Shown here one piece after another: positions 35,700-46,300 of a stretch of 64,000 nucleotides of DNA; the stretch's first letter is position 1; every line of letters begins with the position of its first letter. A program made the position numbers and the translations under genes. Origin of the DNA: Pseudoalteromonas sp. OOF1S-7 (lineage in GTDB: Bacteria; Pseudomonadota; Gammaproteobacteria; Enterobacterales; Alteromonadaceae); NCBI RefSeq assembly GCF_022347765.1, contig NZ_JAKRFZ010000001.1, positions 124,001 through 188,000 of the forward strand. Reading direction: 5' to 3'. A model generated the notes under the pieces. The model saw only the letters and a program-made list of their open reading frames with translations. It was not told the origin of the DNA and made no database searches.

Positions 35700-38145
35700 A
35701 CTGCACTAACCAGTCCCGATACTGGTCAAATGGCAACGGTCGGGAGATATAATAACCCTGACCAATATCACAACCAAAAGCTTGTAACATCTGATAGCTG
35801 TGCACACTTTCAACCCCTTCAGCAACCACCATAGAACCGAGGTTGTGTGCCATATCACAAGTGGCCTTACAAATCGTCTGATTGGTCGCTGAACTGGCAA
35901 TATTCATTACAAAACTTTTATCAATTTTTATCTCATCAACACCCAGCTGACTGAGATAGGCCAGCGATGAATATCCGGTGCCAAAATCGTCGATGGCCAT
36001 TTTTACACCTAAGCGTTTAAAACCATCAATGATCTCGTTCAGATCCATTTCATTGGCCAGAGTAACAGACTCTGTGATCTCCAACATCAATTGTGAAGGA
36101 ATCAAATTCAATTGACTGATCAAGGTGATCAATTGCACCGCCAGTTCTTTTCGGCCAATGTCTTTGCCAGACACATTCAGCGACAAAATGTGCTGCGGAT
36201 AAATATGGCACAACTCCGCCTGCGCAGATAACGCCTGTTCGACAACCCAATCGGTGATTTCAGGTATCATGCCAGACGCTTCAGCGATGGGGATAAACTC
36301 ATCCGGCGGGATCACACCTAACTCGGGGTGGTGCCAGCGCAGCAGCACCTCAGCACCGAACACTTCTCCTTGTTGCAACTTCACCTGGGGTTGAAAATAC
36401 AAAGTAAACTGGTTTTGTGATACCGCGTACTTCAGCGATGACGCGACTTTGATCCGCCGCTCTAATGACAGTGAGTCATTGTGATCGAACAAATGCCACT
36501 TCTGAGTGCCAAGTGGACGCGCCGATATTGCCTGCAAAGCACGCTGCATCAATGCTTCTGTGGTTTGTGCATGGATGGGGTTACTGGCTACACCGATTTC
36601 GAGCTGATCCACCAGCAACTCACCTTTAAAGTTTATTCCTTCTTCAAAAATCGACGCCAACAGGCAGGCATATTGCTCTACCTGACTTAGCTCCAGCTTA
36701 CCACGCAATACAATGGCAAACAGAATATCGTCCAGCTGGTAAATTTGGGTTTTACTGTTTGGCTCTGCAGCAATCGTCACCCGGCCATAGGTATCCAGCT
36801 GTAGTTGAACCTTTTTTAGCAATAATTTCAACTGCATAGCTGCATAATCCCAGCCCATATTCAGCCTGATTACGCTCAATACTTTGGGCCGAAACATTAT
36901 CAGGGTGTGGTGTTGATGGGTGCTTTGCAGGCCGTCTAAGGCTTTTTGTAACATGTGCCTGTTAGGCAGTCCGGTTTCTTTGTCATGGTTCGCATACTGA
37001 AGTAGCAGCAACTTTTTCTGTCTTTCGTGCCAGTAGACATAATAGGCCAGCAGCAAAATATGCCCCGTCAATAAAGTATGATTAAGCACATAATAGTGTG
37101 AACTGGCAAGCACGCCTAACTGTCCCAGCATCAAGATCACCAGCAATACTAACACTGGTGCAAAGGCCAGCGTCAGTAATCGAGCTTCTAACTGATACTG
37201 CGGAGGCTGCATACACAGTACATAAGCGATATAAGCTGTCACCACTAAGCTGGCTATAACCTGAAACAACAGCTGGTAGCTGGCATGCAACGGAGCACTG
37301 AAACACACAACCAGCAATAAGGCCCATAGTAGTCGCCATAAATAGTGCTGATGTTGCTCATTTAGCCGTTTTTGAACTGCAAAAAAATGAAAGAAACACA
37401 AAATACATGCCAGTGACAGCAGGAAAAACTGGCTGCTATATGTCGCCAGAGCCCCACTCACCACAGCAGGAAGTAACAACACATTTACTCCGCTCTCCGC
37501 CCCGCTGAGAAAAGCCACCAGCAGTACATAGCCCGCAATCGCCAGTAAACCCGGCCTGAGTTGAGTCACAGCCATCATAAGCAGAAAAAATGCAACGAAG
37601 TAGATACAGCCTGCTTCAACCCCAAATAAAAAGACCTTGATGCTAAACAGCTGCACAAAATCGGATTCATGGCTTGCACTTATTGTGAGCCATTGGGGGT
37701 AGGTCCCCTGAGCCTGAATGTAAAGCCGCGCACTTTGATCATCTCTAGGTACTTTAATATGTGGCAATACAGCCTGGGCAGGTGAAACGAGCTCTTTGGT
37801 AGGTGCAACCAGTGTATATTGAATTAACTTATCAGCGCGCTCCAGATAGAACTTAAGCACGCCCTGGAAGGGCTGAGTATAGATCACTTGCTCTTGTTGA
37901 ACGTTTGGGGGAATGTCGACTCGCACCCAGGTTGCAACCCCACGCTGCAACTTGATGTGCTCGCTTGCCTCTGTCATTTGCGTCGCCATCTGGCGGATCT
38001 CAGCCAGATTCAGCTGATTTGTTGCATCATTATACGTCTTCAGAGAAATTGCGGTCTGATCGCCAGTGCGAGCAGGGCTTTCCAAAAGCAAGCCTGTCAT
38101 CATAACCAACAGTACCGCCAACACACGTATCACGCCTGACCACAT
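35650..38145 (-). CDS. 7TM (DISM-type) sensor with degenerate GGDEF and EAL domain
   Basis: An 831-residue membrane protein, probably a cyclic-di-GMP phosphodiesterase. From the ATG at 38145, preceded by AAGGAGG, there is a signal segment, a periplasmic DISM-type sensor (about 30-175), seven membrane helices (about 180-390), a GGDEF-like domain whose signature is lost, and an EAL domain. The EAL core residues look intact: EVLLRWHHP, LNVSG, EITES, DDFGTGYSSL, KIDKSFV and AEGVES. The start at 38181 used by the longest frame has no good ribosome site. It is convergent with, and overlaps by 50 bases, the HEWWH gene. Confidence 0.9.
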   Translation of the reverse strand: MWSGVIRVLAVLLVMMTGLLLESPARTGDQTAISLKTYNDATNQLNLAEIRQMATQMTEASEHIKLQRGVATWVRVDIPPNVQQEQVIYTQPFQGVLKFYLERADKLIQYTLVAPTKELVSPAQAVLPHIKVPRDDQSARLYIQAQGTYPQWLTISASHESDFVQLFSIKVFLFGVEAGCIYFVAFFLLMMAVTQLRPGLLAIAGYVLLVAFLSGAESGVNVLLLPAVVSGALATYSSQFFLLSLACILCFFHFFAVQKRLNEQHQHYLWRLLWALLLVVCFSAPLHASYQLLFQVIASLVVTAYIAYVLCMQPPQYQLEARLLTLAFAPVLVLLVILMLGQLGVLASSHYYVLNHTLLTGHILLLAYYVYWHERQKKLLLLQYANHDKETGLPNRHMLQKALDGLQSTHQHHTLIMFRPKVLSVIRLNMGWDYAAMQLKLLLKKVQLQLDTYGRVTIAAEPNSKTQIYQLDDILFAIVLRGKLELSQVEQYACLLASIFEEGINFKGELLVDQLEIGVASNPIHAQTTEALMQRALQAISARPLGTQKWHLFDHNDSLSLERRIKVASSLKYAVSQNQFTLYFQPQVKLQQGEVFGAEVLLRWHHPELGVIPPDEFIPIAEASGMIPEITDWVVEQALSAQAELCHIYPQHILSLNVSGKDIGRKELAVQLITLISQLNLIPSQLMLEITESVTLANEMDLNEIIDGFKRLGVKMAIDDFGTGYSSLAYLSQLGVDEIKIDKSFVMNIASSATNQTICKATCDMAHNLGSMVVAEGVESVHSYQMLQAFGCDIGQGYYISRPLPFDQYRDWLVQFIALDDITQHLASESN

Positions 38146-38432
38146 CCCAACCTCCTTGAGCAAGTGGTATAGTTCGATCAATCAGTGGGCGAGTTACAAC
38201 AGTGCCCTGTTTTACTGGTTTCAGGGAATTGCCAACACCAAAGCGAACATGTTCAATGATGCACGTTACGATGTAGCTTGAATGTTAAGTATGGAAGCTG
38301 AAGTTTGAATTGCCAGTATCAAGTTAAAAAATCCTCAATTTTGCTGGCAAGTGAAAGGAAGCACGGCGTAGTCAGGCACGCACATTTTTGATGCATGCCT
38401 GACCGTCTGTTAAGTTCAATATACGCTTTCTA
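38146..38432. other. Intergenic region between the EAL gene and dcd
   Basis: 287 bases without a gene, holding the EAL promoter and the dcd 3' region. A 12-base imperfect inverted repeat built on GTCAGGCA/TGCCTGAC (38371-38378 with 38396-38403) lies 30 bases past the dcd stop, without a T-run; it may end dcd transcription. A TTGCCAG/CTGGCAA pair lies at about 38311-38350. Confidence 0.4.
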
Positions 38433-39020
38433 TCAGCGATTATCGTCGCTTATCCGACTTGCAATGGCGCTGTTCTGCCCTTTGTATTTGGCATCTTTTC
38501 GCATATTGTAAGGCGCATCAGCCGGGCTACTTAACGTCTCAAAGCTCAACGCGCCAATTTTCATTTTTGGTCTCAGCGCCAACGGCAATTTACCTGAATT
38601 ATAGAATTCCAGAACAATATTTCCCGACCAACCCGGATCAATGCGATGCGCGGTCACATGGACCATCAGTCCAAGTCTGGCCAATGAAGAGCGGCCATCC
38701 AGCCAGCCAACCAGATCAGCAGGCAAAGTCACAGATTCATAGGTCATAGCCAATGCTAACTCACCCGGGTGTAGAAAAAAGGCCTGGCCATCCTCGAGCA
38801 CAATTTCGTCACTCATTATGGATTCCATCGCCGCATTAATTTGGTCCTTGGGTCCACTCAAATCAACGTAAGGTGCAGCATGGTCCTGAAACACCCGGAA
38901 TTTATTACCCAGACGCAGGTCAACGGTCACCCCTGAGATCATCTCATCGGCCGGCGATGGCGCGATTTGGATATGTTGATTTTTTATTGCTTCTTTTATG
39001 TCTCTGTCGGAGAGTCTCAT
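38433..39020 (-). CDS. dcd: dCTP deaminase
   Basis: Deaminates dCTP to dUTP for thymidylate synthesis. The 195-residue protein has [26 protein letters not shown], the active-site [25 protein letters not shown] and the C-terminal [12 protein letters not shown] lid. It lies 3 bases after the apbC stop and is probably cotranscribed with it. Confidence 0.97.
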   Translation of the reverse strand: MRLSDRDIKEAIKNQHIQIAPSPADEMISGVTVDLRLGNKFRVFQDHAAPYVDLSGPKDQINAAMESIMSDEIVLEDGQAFFLHPGELALAMTYESVTLPADLVGWLDGRSSLARLGLMVHVTAHRIDPGWSGNIVLEFYNSGKLPLALRPKMKIGALSFETLSSPADAPYNMRKDAKYKGQNSAIASRISDDNR

Positions 39021-39023
39021 TAC

Positions 39024-40106
39024 TTAGTCATCCGTTATTAGAATTTCGACCCCTTGAGTCGATTGTGATTGTAAATACAGCATACTGCTCACCAACTGCG
39101 CACAGTAAATATAATGATCTTTTATCGCCAGTGATTGGGTGGTGATATTGGCTCCTTGCTCCGAGTTTTCCCGGATCCCGCTATCAAGTGGGATCTCTGC
39201 AAGTAAGGGTACACCATGACGTGCAGCCAGTTTGGCCCCCCCTTCACTGCCAAATATCGCGTTTCTACCATCGCAATGCTGACATGAAAAGTAGCTCATA
39301 TTTTCGACCAGGCCAATAATGGGCAAATTGACTTTATTAAACATCGCAATCCCCTTTTGCGCATCGGCCAGGGCCAGGTCCTGAGGCGTTGTCACGACAA
39401 TTGCGCCACTGGCAGGTACTTTTTGCGTCATTGTCAGTTGAATGTCCCCCGTTCCTGGCGGCATATCCACTATCAGGTAATCCAGCTCGCCCCAGGCAGT
39501 CTCGTTCAACAACTGAGTTAACGCTTGTGACGCCATTGGACCACGCCACACGGTCGCATCATCCTCTGCAACCAAAAAGCCGATGGACATAGCCCGGATA
39601 CCATCTTTCTCGAACGGCTTTAAGGTCTTTTCGTCAAGTGCCTCTGGCTGCTGTCCAGTCAATCCCAATAACGAAGGAATAGAGGGCCCATAGATGTCGG
39701 CATCCAGAATCCCAACCTGTGCGCCCTGAGATGCCAACCCCGCAGCCAGATTAACCGCCGTGGTTGATTTGCCAACACCGCCTTTGCCCGAGGCAACCAA
39801 AACAATGTGTTTGATTTGCTTAAACTGTGCCGCACCGGCCACCTCTGTGTGGCATGTAACATGAATGTCTGTGTTCAAAGAATCGCTCAGGTGTGAAGTC
39901 AATACCTCCCCCTGTCCGGAGGCTGCAAAGGGTAAGGTCAATGACACTTGCCAGCACGCCCCCTGCGCTTTACCGGCAGATATTTCCGCTATCCACTGCG
40001 CATCAACCCCCATCGGGAAAATCGCGCTACGGTAATGTTGCAGGTGAGTTTTAATCTGTTCTTTGATGGGGTCCTTCCTGGTAAATAGTTTTTCAATACC
40101 AAACAT
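39024..40106 (-). CDS. apbC: Iron-sulfur cluster carrier ATPase ApbC (Mrp)
   Basis: A P-loop ATPase that carries Fe-S clusters to target proteins. The 360-residue form starts at ATG 40106 (MFGIEKLFTRKD). The longer frame from 40157 has no family support. The deviant Walker A GKGGVGKSTTAVNLA, DADIYGPSIPSLLG, PPGTGDIQLT and the C-x2-C cluster ligand ENMSYFSCQHCDG are visible, with an MIP18-like N-terminal domain. It is divergent from metG, as in many gammaproteobacteria. Confidence 0.95.
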   Translation of the reverse strand: MFGIEKLFTRKDPIKEQIKTHLQHYRSAIFPMGVDAQWIAEISAGKAQGACWQVSLTLPFAASGQGEVLTSHLSDSLNTDIHVTCHTEVAGAAQFKQIKHIVLVASGKGGVGKSTTAVNLAAGLASQGAQVGILDADIYGPSIPSLLGLTGQQPEALDEKTLKPFEKDGIRAMSIGFLVAEDDATVWRGPMASQALTQLLNETAWGELDYLIVDMPPGTGDIQLTMTQKVPASGAIVVTTPQDLALADAQKGIAMFNKVNLPIIGLVENMSYFSCQHCDGRNAIFGSEGGAKLAARHGVPLLAEIPLDSGIRENSEQGANITTQSLAIKDHYIYCAQLVSSMLYLQSQSTQGVEILITDD

Positions 40107-40183
40107 ACAAATAAAACGCCTTGAGGTGATGAAATGGGCGCAGGAATTATGTAACATTCACCTCATTAAAACCAGTCAAATTC

Positions 40184-40260
40184 GCGTCTGCCGGGATTTT
40201 CCCGGCCGTTCTGGTCAGTCTTTTAGCAATCGCAGACGTACTGACCGGGCCGAAGTTTTT
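40184..40260 (+). promoter_or_regulatory. Structured leader with terminator-like hairpin upstream of metG
   Basis: The segment holds interlocking inverted repeats. CGTCTGC (40185-40191) pairs with GCAGACG (40232-40238). A CCGGG/CCCGG hairpin follows it (40191-40205). GGTCAGT (40213-40219) pairs with ACTGACC (40240-40246), and CGGCC (40203-40207) can pair with GGCCG (40248-40252). The last stem is followed by AAG and T5 at 40256-40260. The order a-b-a'-b' allows either a pseudoknot or two competing folds, one of them a terminator. It lies 86 bases upstream of metG. I know of no named RNA family matching it. Confidence 0.5.
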
Positions 40261-40346
40261 GTTCTCTGTGTAGATAAGCACCAAGCCGGTGCCAATCGTC
40301 AGATCTGCAGAGCCAAACTGAGCCGCTCTATTTTCATGGAATAACT

Positions 40347-42383
40347 ATGACAAAGAGAAAAATTCTCATAACGAGTGCACTGCCGTACGCCAACGGACCG
40401 ACTCACCTGGGTCACCTGCTGGAATACATTCAAACTGATATCTGGGCACGCTTCCAGAAGCAACAAGGCCATGAAGCCTATTATGTATGCGCCGATGATG
40501 CACACGGCACACCGATTATGCTGAATGCGCAAAAGCAAGGCATAACACCTGAGGAAATGGTTCAGCAAGTCAGTATTGAAAGACAGCGCGATTTTGCCGA
40601 TTTCAATATTGAATTTGATAACTACCATAGCACGCACAGCGATGAAAACCGTGAGCTGAGTGAATTAATCTATACACGCTTGAACGACAAAGGTCATATC
40701 AAGAAGCGCACCATCTCTCAGCTGTTTGACCCTGAGAAAAGTATTTTTCTGCCCGATCGCTTTGTTACCGGTACCTGTCCAACTTGTAAAGCAGAAGACC
40801 AAAATGGCGACAGCTGCGATGCCTGTGGTGCAACATATAGCCCAACTGAACTGATTGACCCCAAGTCTGTGATGTCGGGTGCAACGCCGATTTTGAAAGA
40901 TTCTGAACACTTTTTCTTCGACCTGCCGGCATTTGAAGACATGCTGAAAACCTGGTTGCACTCTGGCAGTTTGCAGGCCGAAATGGCTAACAAGCTGGAT
41001 GAGTGGTTTGCTGATGGTTTACAACAATGGGACATTAGCCGTGATGCGCCCTACTTTGGCTTTGAAATCCCGGGTGCGCCAGGTAAATACTTCTATGTCT
41101 GGTTGGATGCCCCCATCGGCTATATGGCCAGCTTTAAAAATCTCTGTGACAAGCAGGACCTGAACTTTGATGAGTTCTGGGCCGAAGGGTCTGATGCCGA
41201 GCTATATCATTTCATTGGTAAAGACATCATCTACTTCCACAGTCTGTTCTGGCCAGCCATGCTTGACGGCGCTAATTTCCGTAAGCCAAACAACGTCTTT
41301 GCTCATGGCTTTGTTACCGTAAATGGTGCAAAAATGTCTAAGTCCAAGGGGACTTTCGTCAAGGCACGTACCTACTTAGAGCACTTAGATCCTGAGTATT
41401 TACGTTACTACTATGCCGCTAAACTAAACAGCGGAGTAACCGACCTGGATCTGAACCTGGAAGACTTTGCACAACGTGTTAACTCAGACCTGGTCGGCAA
41501 GGTTGTCAACATCGCCAGCCGCTGTGCGGGCTTCATTACCAAAAAATTTAGCGGCAAGCTGAGCAGTACGGTGATGGATGAAACGCTACTGAATAGCTTT
41601 GTGGCTGCCAAAGATAGTATCGCCGGTCACTATGAAAACCGCGAATACAGTCGCGCTGTACGTGAGATCATGACACTTGCCGACAAAGCCAACCAGTTTA
41701 TCGACGCCGAAGCGCCGTGGGTATTGGCTAAAAATGAAGACACCTTAGAGCGCGCCCATCAAGTGTGTTCAATGGGCCTGAACCTGTTCCGCGCTTTGCT
41801 GACTTACCTTAAGCCTATTCTGCCCGGCATGGCGGCCAATGTTGAAGCCTTTTTGAATACTGAACTCAGCTGGGATAATCTGGCAACCCCGCTTGTTGAC
41901 CACGAAATCAACAAGTTTAAGGCGCTGATGCAACGTGTTGAACTGGATAAAGTCAATGCCATGATTGATGCGTCTAAAGAAAGTCTGGAGAAAAAAGTGG
42001 GTGGTCAAAGCGCTCAGCCAGCCGCAGACAGCCCACTGGCCAAAGAGCCCATTGCTGATGAAATCGAATTCGATGATTTTGCTAAAGTTGACTTACGCGT
42101 GGCTAAAATTGCCAATGCCGAACACGTAGAAGGCGCAGATAAGCTACTGAAGCTGACGCTGGACTTGGGGGGCGAAACCCGCCAGGTATTCGCAGGCATT
42201 AAATCGGCCTATGCACCGGAAGATTTGATAGGCAAACTGACCGTGATGGTTGCTAACCTGAAGCCTCGTAAGATGCGCTTTGGCATGTCGGAAGGCATGG
42301 TCCTGGCTGCGGGCCCTGGCGGCAAGGAAATTTACATCCTTAATCCGGATGACGGTTCACAGCCTGGCATGCGTGTCATGTAA
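40347..42383 (+). CDS. metG: Methionyl-tRNA synthetase
   Basis: Charges tRNA-Met; 678 residues, the dimeric long form. The class I signature is THLGHLLEY near the N-terminus. The knuckle cysteines are in [18 protein letters not shown], the KMSKS loop is [10 protein letters not shown], and the C-terminal EMAP-type tRNA-binding domain (about 575-678) starts at [12 protein letters not shown] and has [14 protein letters not shown]. The ribosome site is weak (GGAA about 6 bases before the ATG). Confidence 0.98.
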   Translation: MTKRKILITSALPYANGPTHLGHLLEYIQTDIWARFQKQQGHEAYYVCADDAHGTPIMLNAQKQGITPEEMVQQVSIERQRDFADFNIEFDNYHSTHSDENRELSELIYTRLNDKGHIKKRTISQLFDPEKSIFLPDRFVTGTCPTCKAEDQNGDSCDACGATYSPTELIDPKSVMSGATPILKDSEHFFFDLPAFEDMLKTWLHSGSLQAEMANKLDEWFADGLQQWDISRDAPYFGFEIPGAPGKYFYVWLDAPIGYMASFKNLCDKQDLNFDEFWAEGSDAELYHFIGKDIIYFHSLFWPAMLDGANFRKPNNVFAHGFVTVNGAKMSKSKGTFVKARTYLEHLDPEYLRYYYAAKLNSGVTDLDLNLEDFAQRVNSDLVGKVVNIASRCAGFITKKFSGKLSSTVMDETLLNSFVAAKDSIAGHYENREYSRAVREIMTLADKANQFIDAEAPWVLAKNEDTLERAHQVCSMGLNLFRALLTYLKPILPGMAANVEAFLNTELSWDNLATPLVDHEINKFKALMQRVELDKVNAMIDASKESLEKKVGGQSAQPAADSPLAKEPIADEIEFDDFAKVDLRVAKIANAEHVEGADKLLKLTLDLGGETRQVFAGIKSAYAPEDLIGKLTVMVANLKPRKMRFGMSEGMVLAAGPGGKEIYILNPDDGSQPGMRVM

Positions 42384-42410
42384 TCTGCGCGGCTATTAAG
42401 CTGGAATGAC

Positions 42411-42438
42411 AAACGGGCCACAGGGCCCGTTTTTGTTT
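42411..42438 (+). terminator. Intrinsic terminator of metG
   Basis: A 9-bp stem AAACGGGCC/GGCCCGTTT with a 4-nt loop, followed by more T (TTGTTTT), lies 27 bases after the metG stop. It can also act on the other strand for the convergent acetyltransferase gene. Confidence 0.88.
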
Positions 42439-42473
42439 TGGTCAAGCTGTTTGAGTATATATTTCGTTAATGC

Positions 42474-42917
42474 TCAGAGCGTTAGTCTATGGGTCATAAT
42501 GAACTTATGCTCGTCCCTATCAACGACGCAAAACCCATGTGACTCATATAATTTCACCAGATGTGCTTCACAGCAAAGAGACAGTGCAGGCCAGTTCACG
42601 TTTTTCGCCTTGGCAATCGCAAACTCAACTAAAGCCGTTGCAATGCCTTTTCCACGCTGCTCTGCCGGCACATAAACACCATCCAGCCAGTACTGGTAGT
42701 CTGAGTGTTTAGGGAAGATTTGGTGCTTAATTTCACCCGCACCGACCAACTCATCGTTAATGTAGGCGGCAAACCCCGTGCGGGCATCAAACGACGAGAT
42801 TTTGTCAATCACGCTTTGTAATGTCGCATTTGGGTCTGTACTGTCCCACTGTTGGTAATACCAATTTGCGATGACTTCTAGGTCCGGGTCGCTGCTCGTT
42901 AATTCTAATACTTTCAC
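42474..42917 (-). CDS. GNAT-family N-acetyltransferase
   Basis: A 147-residue acetyltransferase with the acetyl-CoA motif A VYVPAEQRGKGIATALVEFA (Q/RxxGxG/A = QRGKGIA) and the C-terminal LYESHGFCVVDRDE. GFAAYINDELVGAGEI is the beta-sheet core. The start is GTG at 42917, with AAGGACAG about 8 bases upstream. It is convergent with metG. Substrate unknown. Confidence 0.9.
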   Translation of the reverse strand: MKVLELTSSDPDLEVIANWYYQQWDSTDPNATLQSVIDKISSFDARTGFAAYINDELVGAGEIKHQIFPKHSDYQYWLDGVYVPAEQRGKGIATALVEFAIAKAKNVNWPALSLCCEAHLVKLYESHGFCVVDRDEHKFIMTHRLTL

Positions 42918-42986
42918 TTGAGCTGTCCTTTATTATTGCTCTCTTGATGTCCAATTTAAGCTTAAAGCCTTCAGAGCACTGGCATA

Positions 42987-43206
42987 ATACCAATTTCACT
43001 TAATACCTGTTCAATTTGACGGAGCAAATGACGCTAACGGCGTTGAAAATTTCTCATTTAGAACCTTTACCTTAGGTATGAGTTCGCAAAATTTGTGTAT
43101 AAGAGACAGGGATGCAGGTGCCTTAGCGATAGCAGGACGCGGGAGCGGTGTTATCGACCCTATTTTCTCGCCTCAAAATAGAACACTTAATTAAGCAAAT
43201 TGGTAT
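42987..43206. mobile_element. MITE-like 220-bp element with imperfect terminal inverted repeats
   Basis: The ends read ATACCAATTT...TTAAT...TGTTC inward on both sides: left 42987 to about 43012, and right, on the other strand, 43206 to about 43181. That is an imperfect inverted repeat of about 26 bases. The interior has no reading frame worth calling. Such ends and interior blocks (GGAGCAAATGACGCTAACGGCGTT) recall repeats common between genes in Pseudoalteromonas and relatives; the exact family is not known to me. It sits in the 425-base gap between the acetyltransferase and the sensor kinase gene. No transposase is present. Confidence 0.65.
43091..43109 (+). other. Near-exact Tn5/Nextera mosaic-end sequence inside the MITE
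   Basis: TGTGTATAAGAGACAG at 43094-43109 equals the last 16 bases of the 19-base hyperactive Tn5 mosaic end; 17 of 19 bases match overall. This sequence is used in Nextera sequencing adapters. No Tn5 transposase or second end is nearby. It may be an adapter left in the assembly at a repeat, or a natural part of the element. Confidence 0.6.
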
Positions 43207-43342
43207 AACATGCACGCATTTAAGCCTATTCCGCTGCCTTGTATACCCGTATGCTAACAACTGGGTGGGCCAAATAGTACAGCAATTTAGCCCATGATGC
43301 TTTTAAAAACGAATGACATTTATCACTGCATATGAGCCTTAT

Positions 43343-46300
43343 TTAGGCACGACTTTGTTCCTCAACGTCTTCGCCTTTGGGGGCGGTATATGGGACCTTA
43401 ATAGTCACTTCAATGCCTTCCCCCGGGGTTGAGCTCGCGGAGATCTCCCCTTTGAGCAGCTGCGTCACCAGGTTGTACACTATATGCATGCCCAGACCAC
43501 AGCCCCCCTGACTTCTTTTGGTGGTAACAAAAGGATCAAACAGGGTTTTAAGACCTTCTTTTGACATGCCTACCCCATCATCGCGATATGTCAGCAACCA
43601 GTGCGCCTGAGCCATATACGTTGACACTTCGACCTTGCCTTGCGGGTGCTTTTCAAAGCCATGGATCATTGAATTATTAAACAGGTTGGTCATGATCTGG
43701 TAGATGGCGCCCGGGTAGGTGTTTACCAGCATGTCATCGTCCCCTGTGATGGACAAGCTGATCTCCTTGCCTTTGCTGAGCGGCAATAGAGAACTGAAAA
43801 CATCGGCAATATAGTCTTTCACATTGATATCCCGCTCTACCTCACTGGACTGATCTACGGCAACCTGCTTAAAGTTGCTGATCAGCATTTGAGCCCGGTC
43901 CAGATTACGTAAAATAAGTCGGTAACCCTCTTCTTGCTCCGCGTTTGAGCGCTCTAAATCCGCCTGGCGCAGTTGCTTTTGCTGCAACTTTTCGTTGATA
44001 TTGTGTAAACATTCCTGATTATATGTCAGCGCCGTAATGGCCACGCCCAGTGGCGTATTAATCTCATGTGCTATCCCGGCTACCACATTGCCCAACGACG
44101 CCATTTTCTCGCTTTCAATCAATTCCTGTTGGGTTCGTTTAAGTTCCATCATGGCCTGTTCAAGCTTCTGGTTTTTCTTATATAACTCATCCGTACGCAT
44201 CGCCACTTTGATTTCAAGTTGCTCATTGAGCGATTGCAGCGCATTTTGATGTGCTTTTAATTCTGCAATGTCTTTTAATGCACCCACAATTCGTTGTGGC
44301 TGGCCATGGTGGTCACGACTCACGACCTTGCCGCGCTCAAGGACCCAACTCCATTGATCTTTTAACGTCTTGACCCGCATGGCGATTTCATAGGTATCCT
44401 GCTCACCTTCAAGACATGATTCAATTTTCTCTTCCCAGGCGATACAATCTTTTGGGTGCACAAACTGGTCAATGTCTTCAACGGTCATGGTGGTTTGGTT
44501 TCTACCATAGTCAATGCGAGGCTTTACGCAATAACGATAGACCCTCTTGTCTTCCAGATGCCAGTCCCATAATTCGTCACCGCTGGCCCATAGGCTCAAT
44601 TCGAGACGCTGCTGCAGCTCGTTCATCACCCGATTGTCATTCACCACCTGACGGTAACGTGCCTGACGTTGCCTGAGCCACAATGCAAAACTCAATGTTA
44701 ACGCCACAACATAGAATGTTTTTGAATACCAATCCCACCACCACGGGGCCTTAATTTGAATGGTAAAACGATGCACCGGTGACTTTTGGTTAAAGCGATT
44801 CACAGTGTAAGTTTGCACCTGATAGTTACCAGGCTCTAATTTCAGAAGGTTGATCTGTCTGACACCATCGGCCAGCTTCAACCATTGATCACTTAACCCG
44901 ACAATACGATAAAAAAAGTTCAAACGCTCTGAGCCGTAGTCCAGACTGGAGTAATGTAAAGAGACAATATCCTGATTATGAGTGAGTACCAGTTTTTCGG
45001 TCAATTCCGGCGCCAGTGTCAGCTCGCTGCTAACCTCAGGATGCAAGACTTCACCCAGTAATTCGATATTAGAAATAAGTAGCGGCCGGATCCCAAAAGC
45101 AATCCGGATTTGCTCCGGATAAAACTGATTAAACCCTTTGGCTCCGCCGATAAACACCCGACCATCCGGTGCCAGCCAGGCGGCATTGTAGTTAAACTCA
45201 TTATCCTGCACACCGTCTACCACCAGGAAGTTGTCAATATTATGATCGTGAATATTAACCCGGCTCAGGCCACCGCTGGTGCCAAGCCAGACGTGCTCCT
45301 GTTGATCAAACACCATGGCCCAGATAGCTTCATTGGCCAAGCCATCCGCTACTTTCAATACCTTTTCAACCTCAAACTGCTGATTAATAATGCTCACACC
45401 AGACTCGCTGGCAACCCACACAGCGCCAAGTGAATCACGGGACAACATAAATACAATATCCGACGCCAGGCCATTATTGGTGGTGAGTGATTTGATATTC
45501 TGACCATCATAATGATATAAGCCGTCACCCACACTTCCAAAGTAGAAACCATCGCCATCCACCAGCACAGACGACACATGGTTAGGCACTAATACAGATG
45601 GTGCAAAGAAAGGCAAAAGTTGCTTTTGAGCTTCGTCGTAATAAAGCAAACCCAAAGTACGGGAACTAAGTAAAACCAGTTGTTTAAACACAGTGATATC
45701 ATTGAAACTCAGCTCCGGCCCGTTGCCAAAATCAGGTGTAAAGTAAGTGACTTCGCCGCTGACCAGATTGAGCCTGGCCACCCCCGCACCACGTGATGTC
45801 ATCCAGGCAAGATCGCCCACAATCTGCACCTTCGTAATAAAACTATTGGCAAAACGCGCAAGCTGAGGATAGACCTGCTCCACTTTGACAAACCTTTGCT
45901 GCTCAAAAATATAGCCGCCATTGGAGGTCGCGACCCATAGCCGGTCTGATGCATCCAGCGCAAAACTGCGCACGTCGGCATTCGTTATCGGGGCATGCGG
46001 GTAGTTATATTCTCCAACGTGACCAAAGGTTTCGCTCAACTGACTGATAAAGTGCAGCCCCCGGGTCTCAGTGCCAATCCACAGATCGCTGTTACTATCG
46101 CGAAATACCGAGAGAATGCTGCTGTCCTGTAAACCGGATTTATTGTTGCCTCGTTTGTACCAGCGTTTTTTAATTTCGCCTTTCATATTGAGTAAATAAA
46201 CGCCATGACTGGTTGCAACAAATAACTCTCCCGCCGATGCAAACACTGAATGCAACACCAGGTTAGCGTCTGGCGTAATTGTGCTATGCCATAACGCGCG

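Noticed and set aside
40120..40344. Possible leader ORF (ATG at 40130 region) ending just before metG
   Set aside because: The composition and lack of a proper ribosome site suggest chance; the frame runs through the stem-loops, and it carries no methionine-rich stretch.
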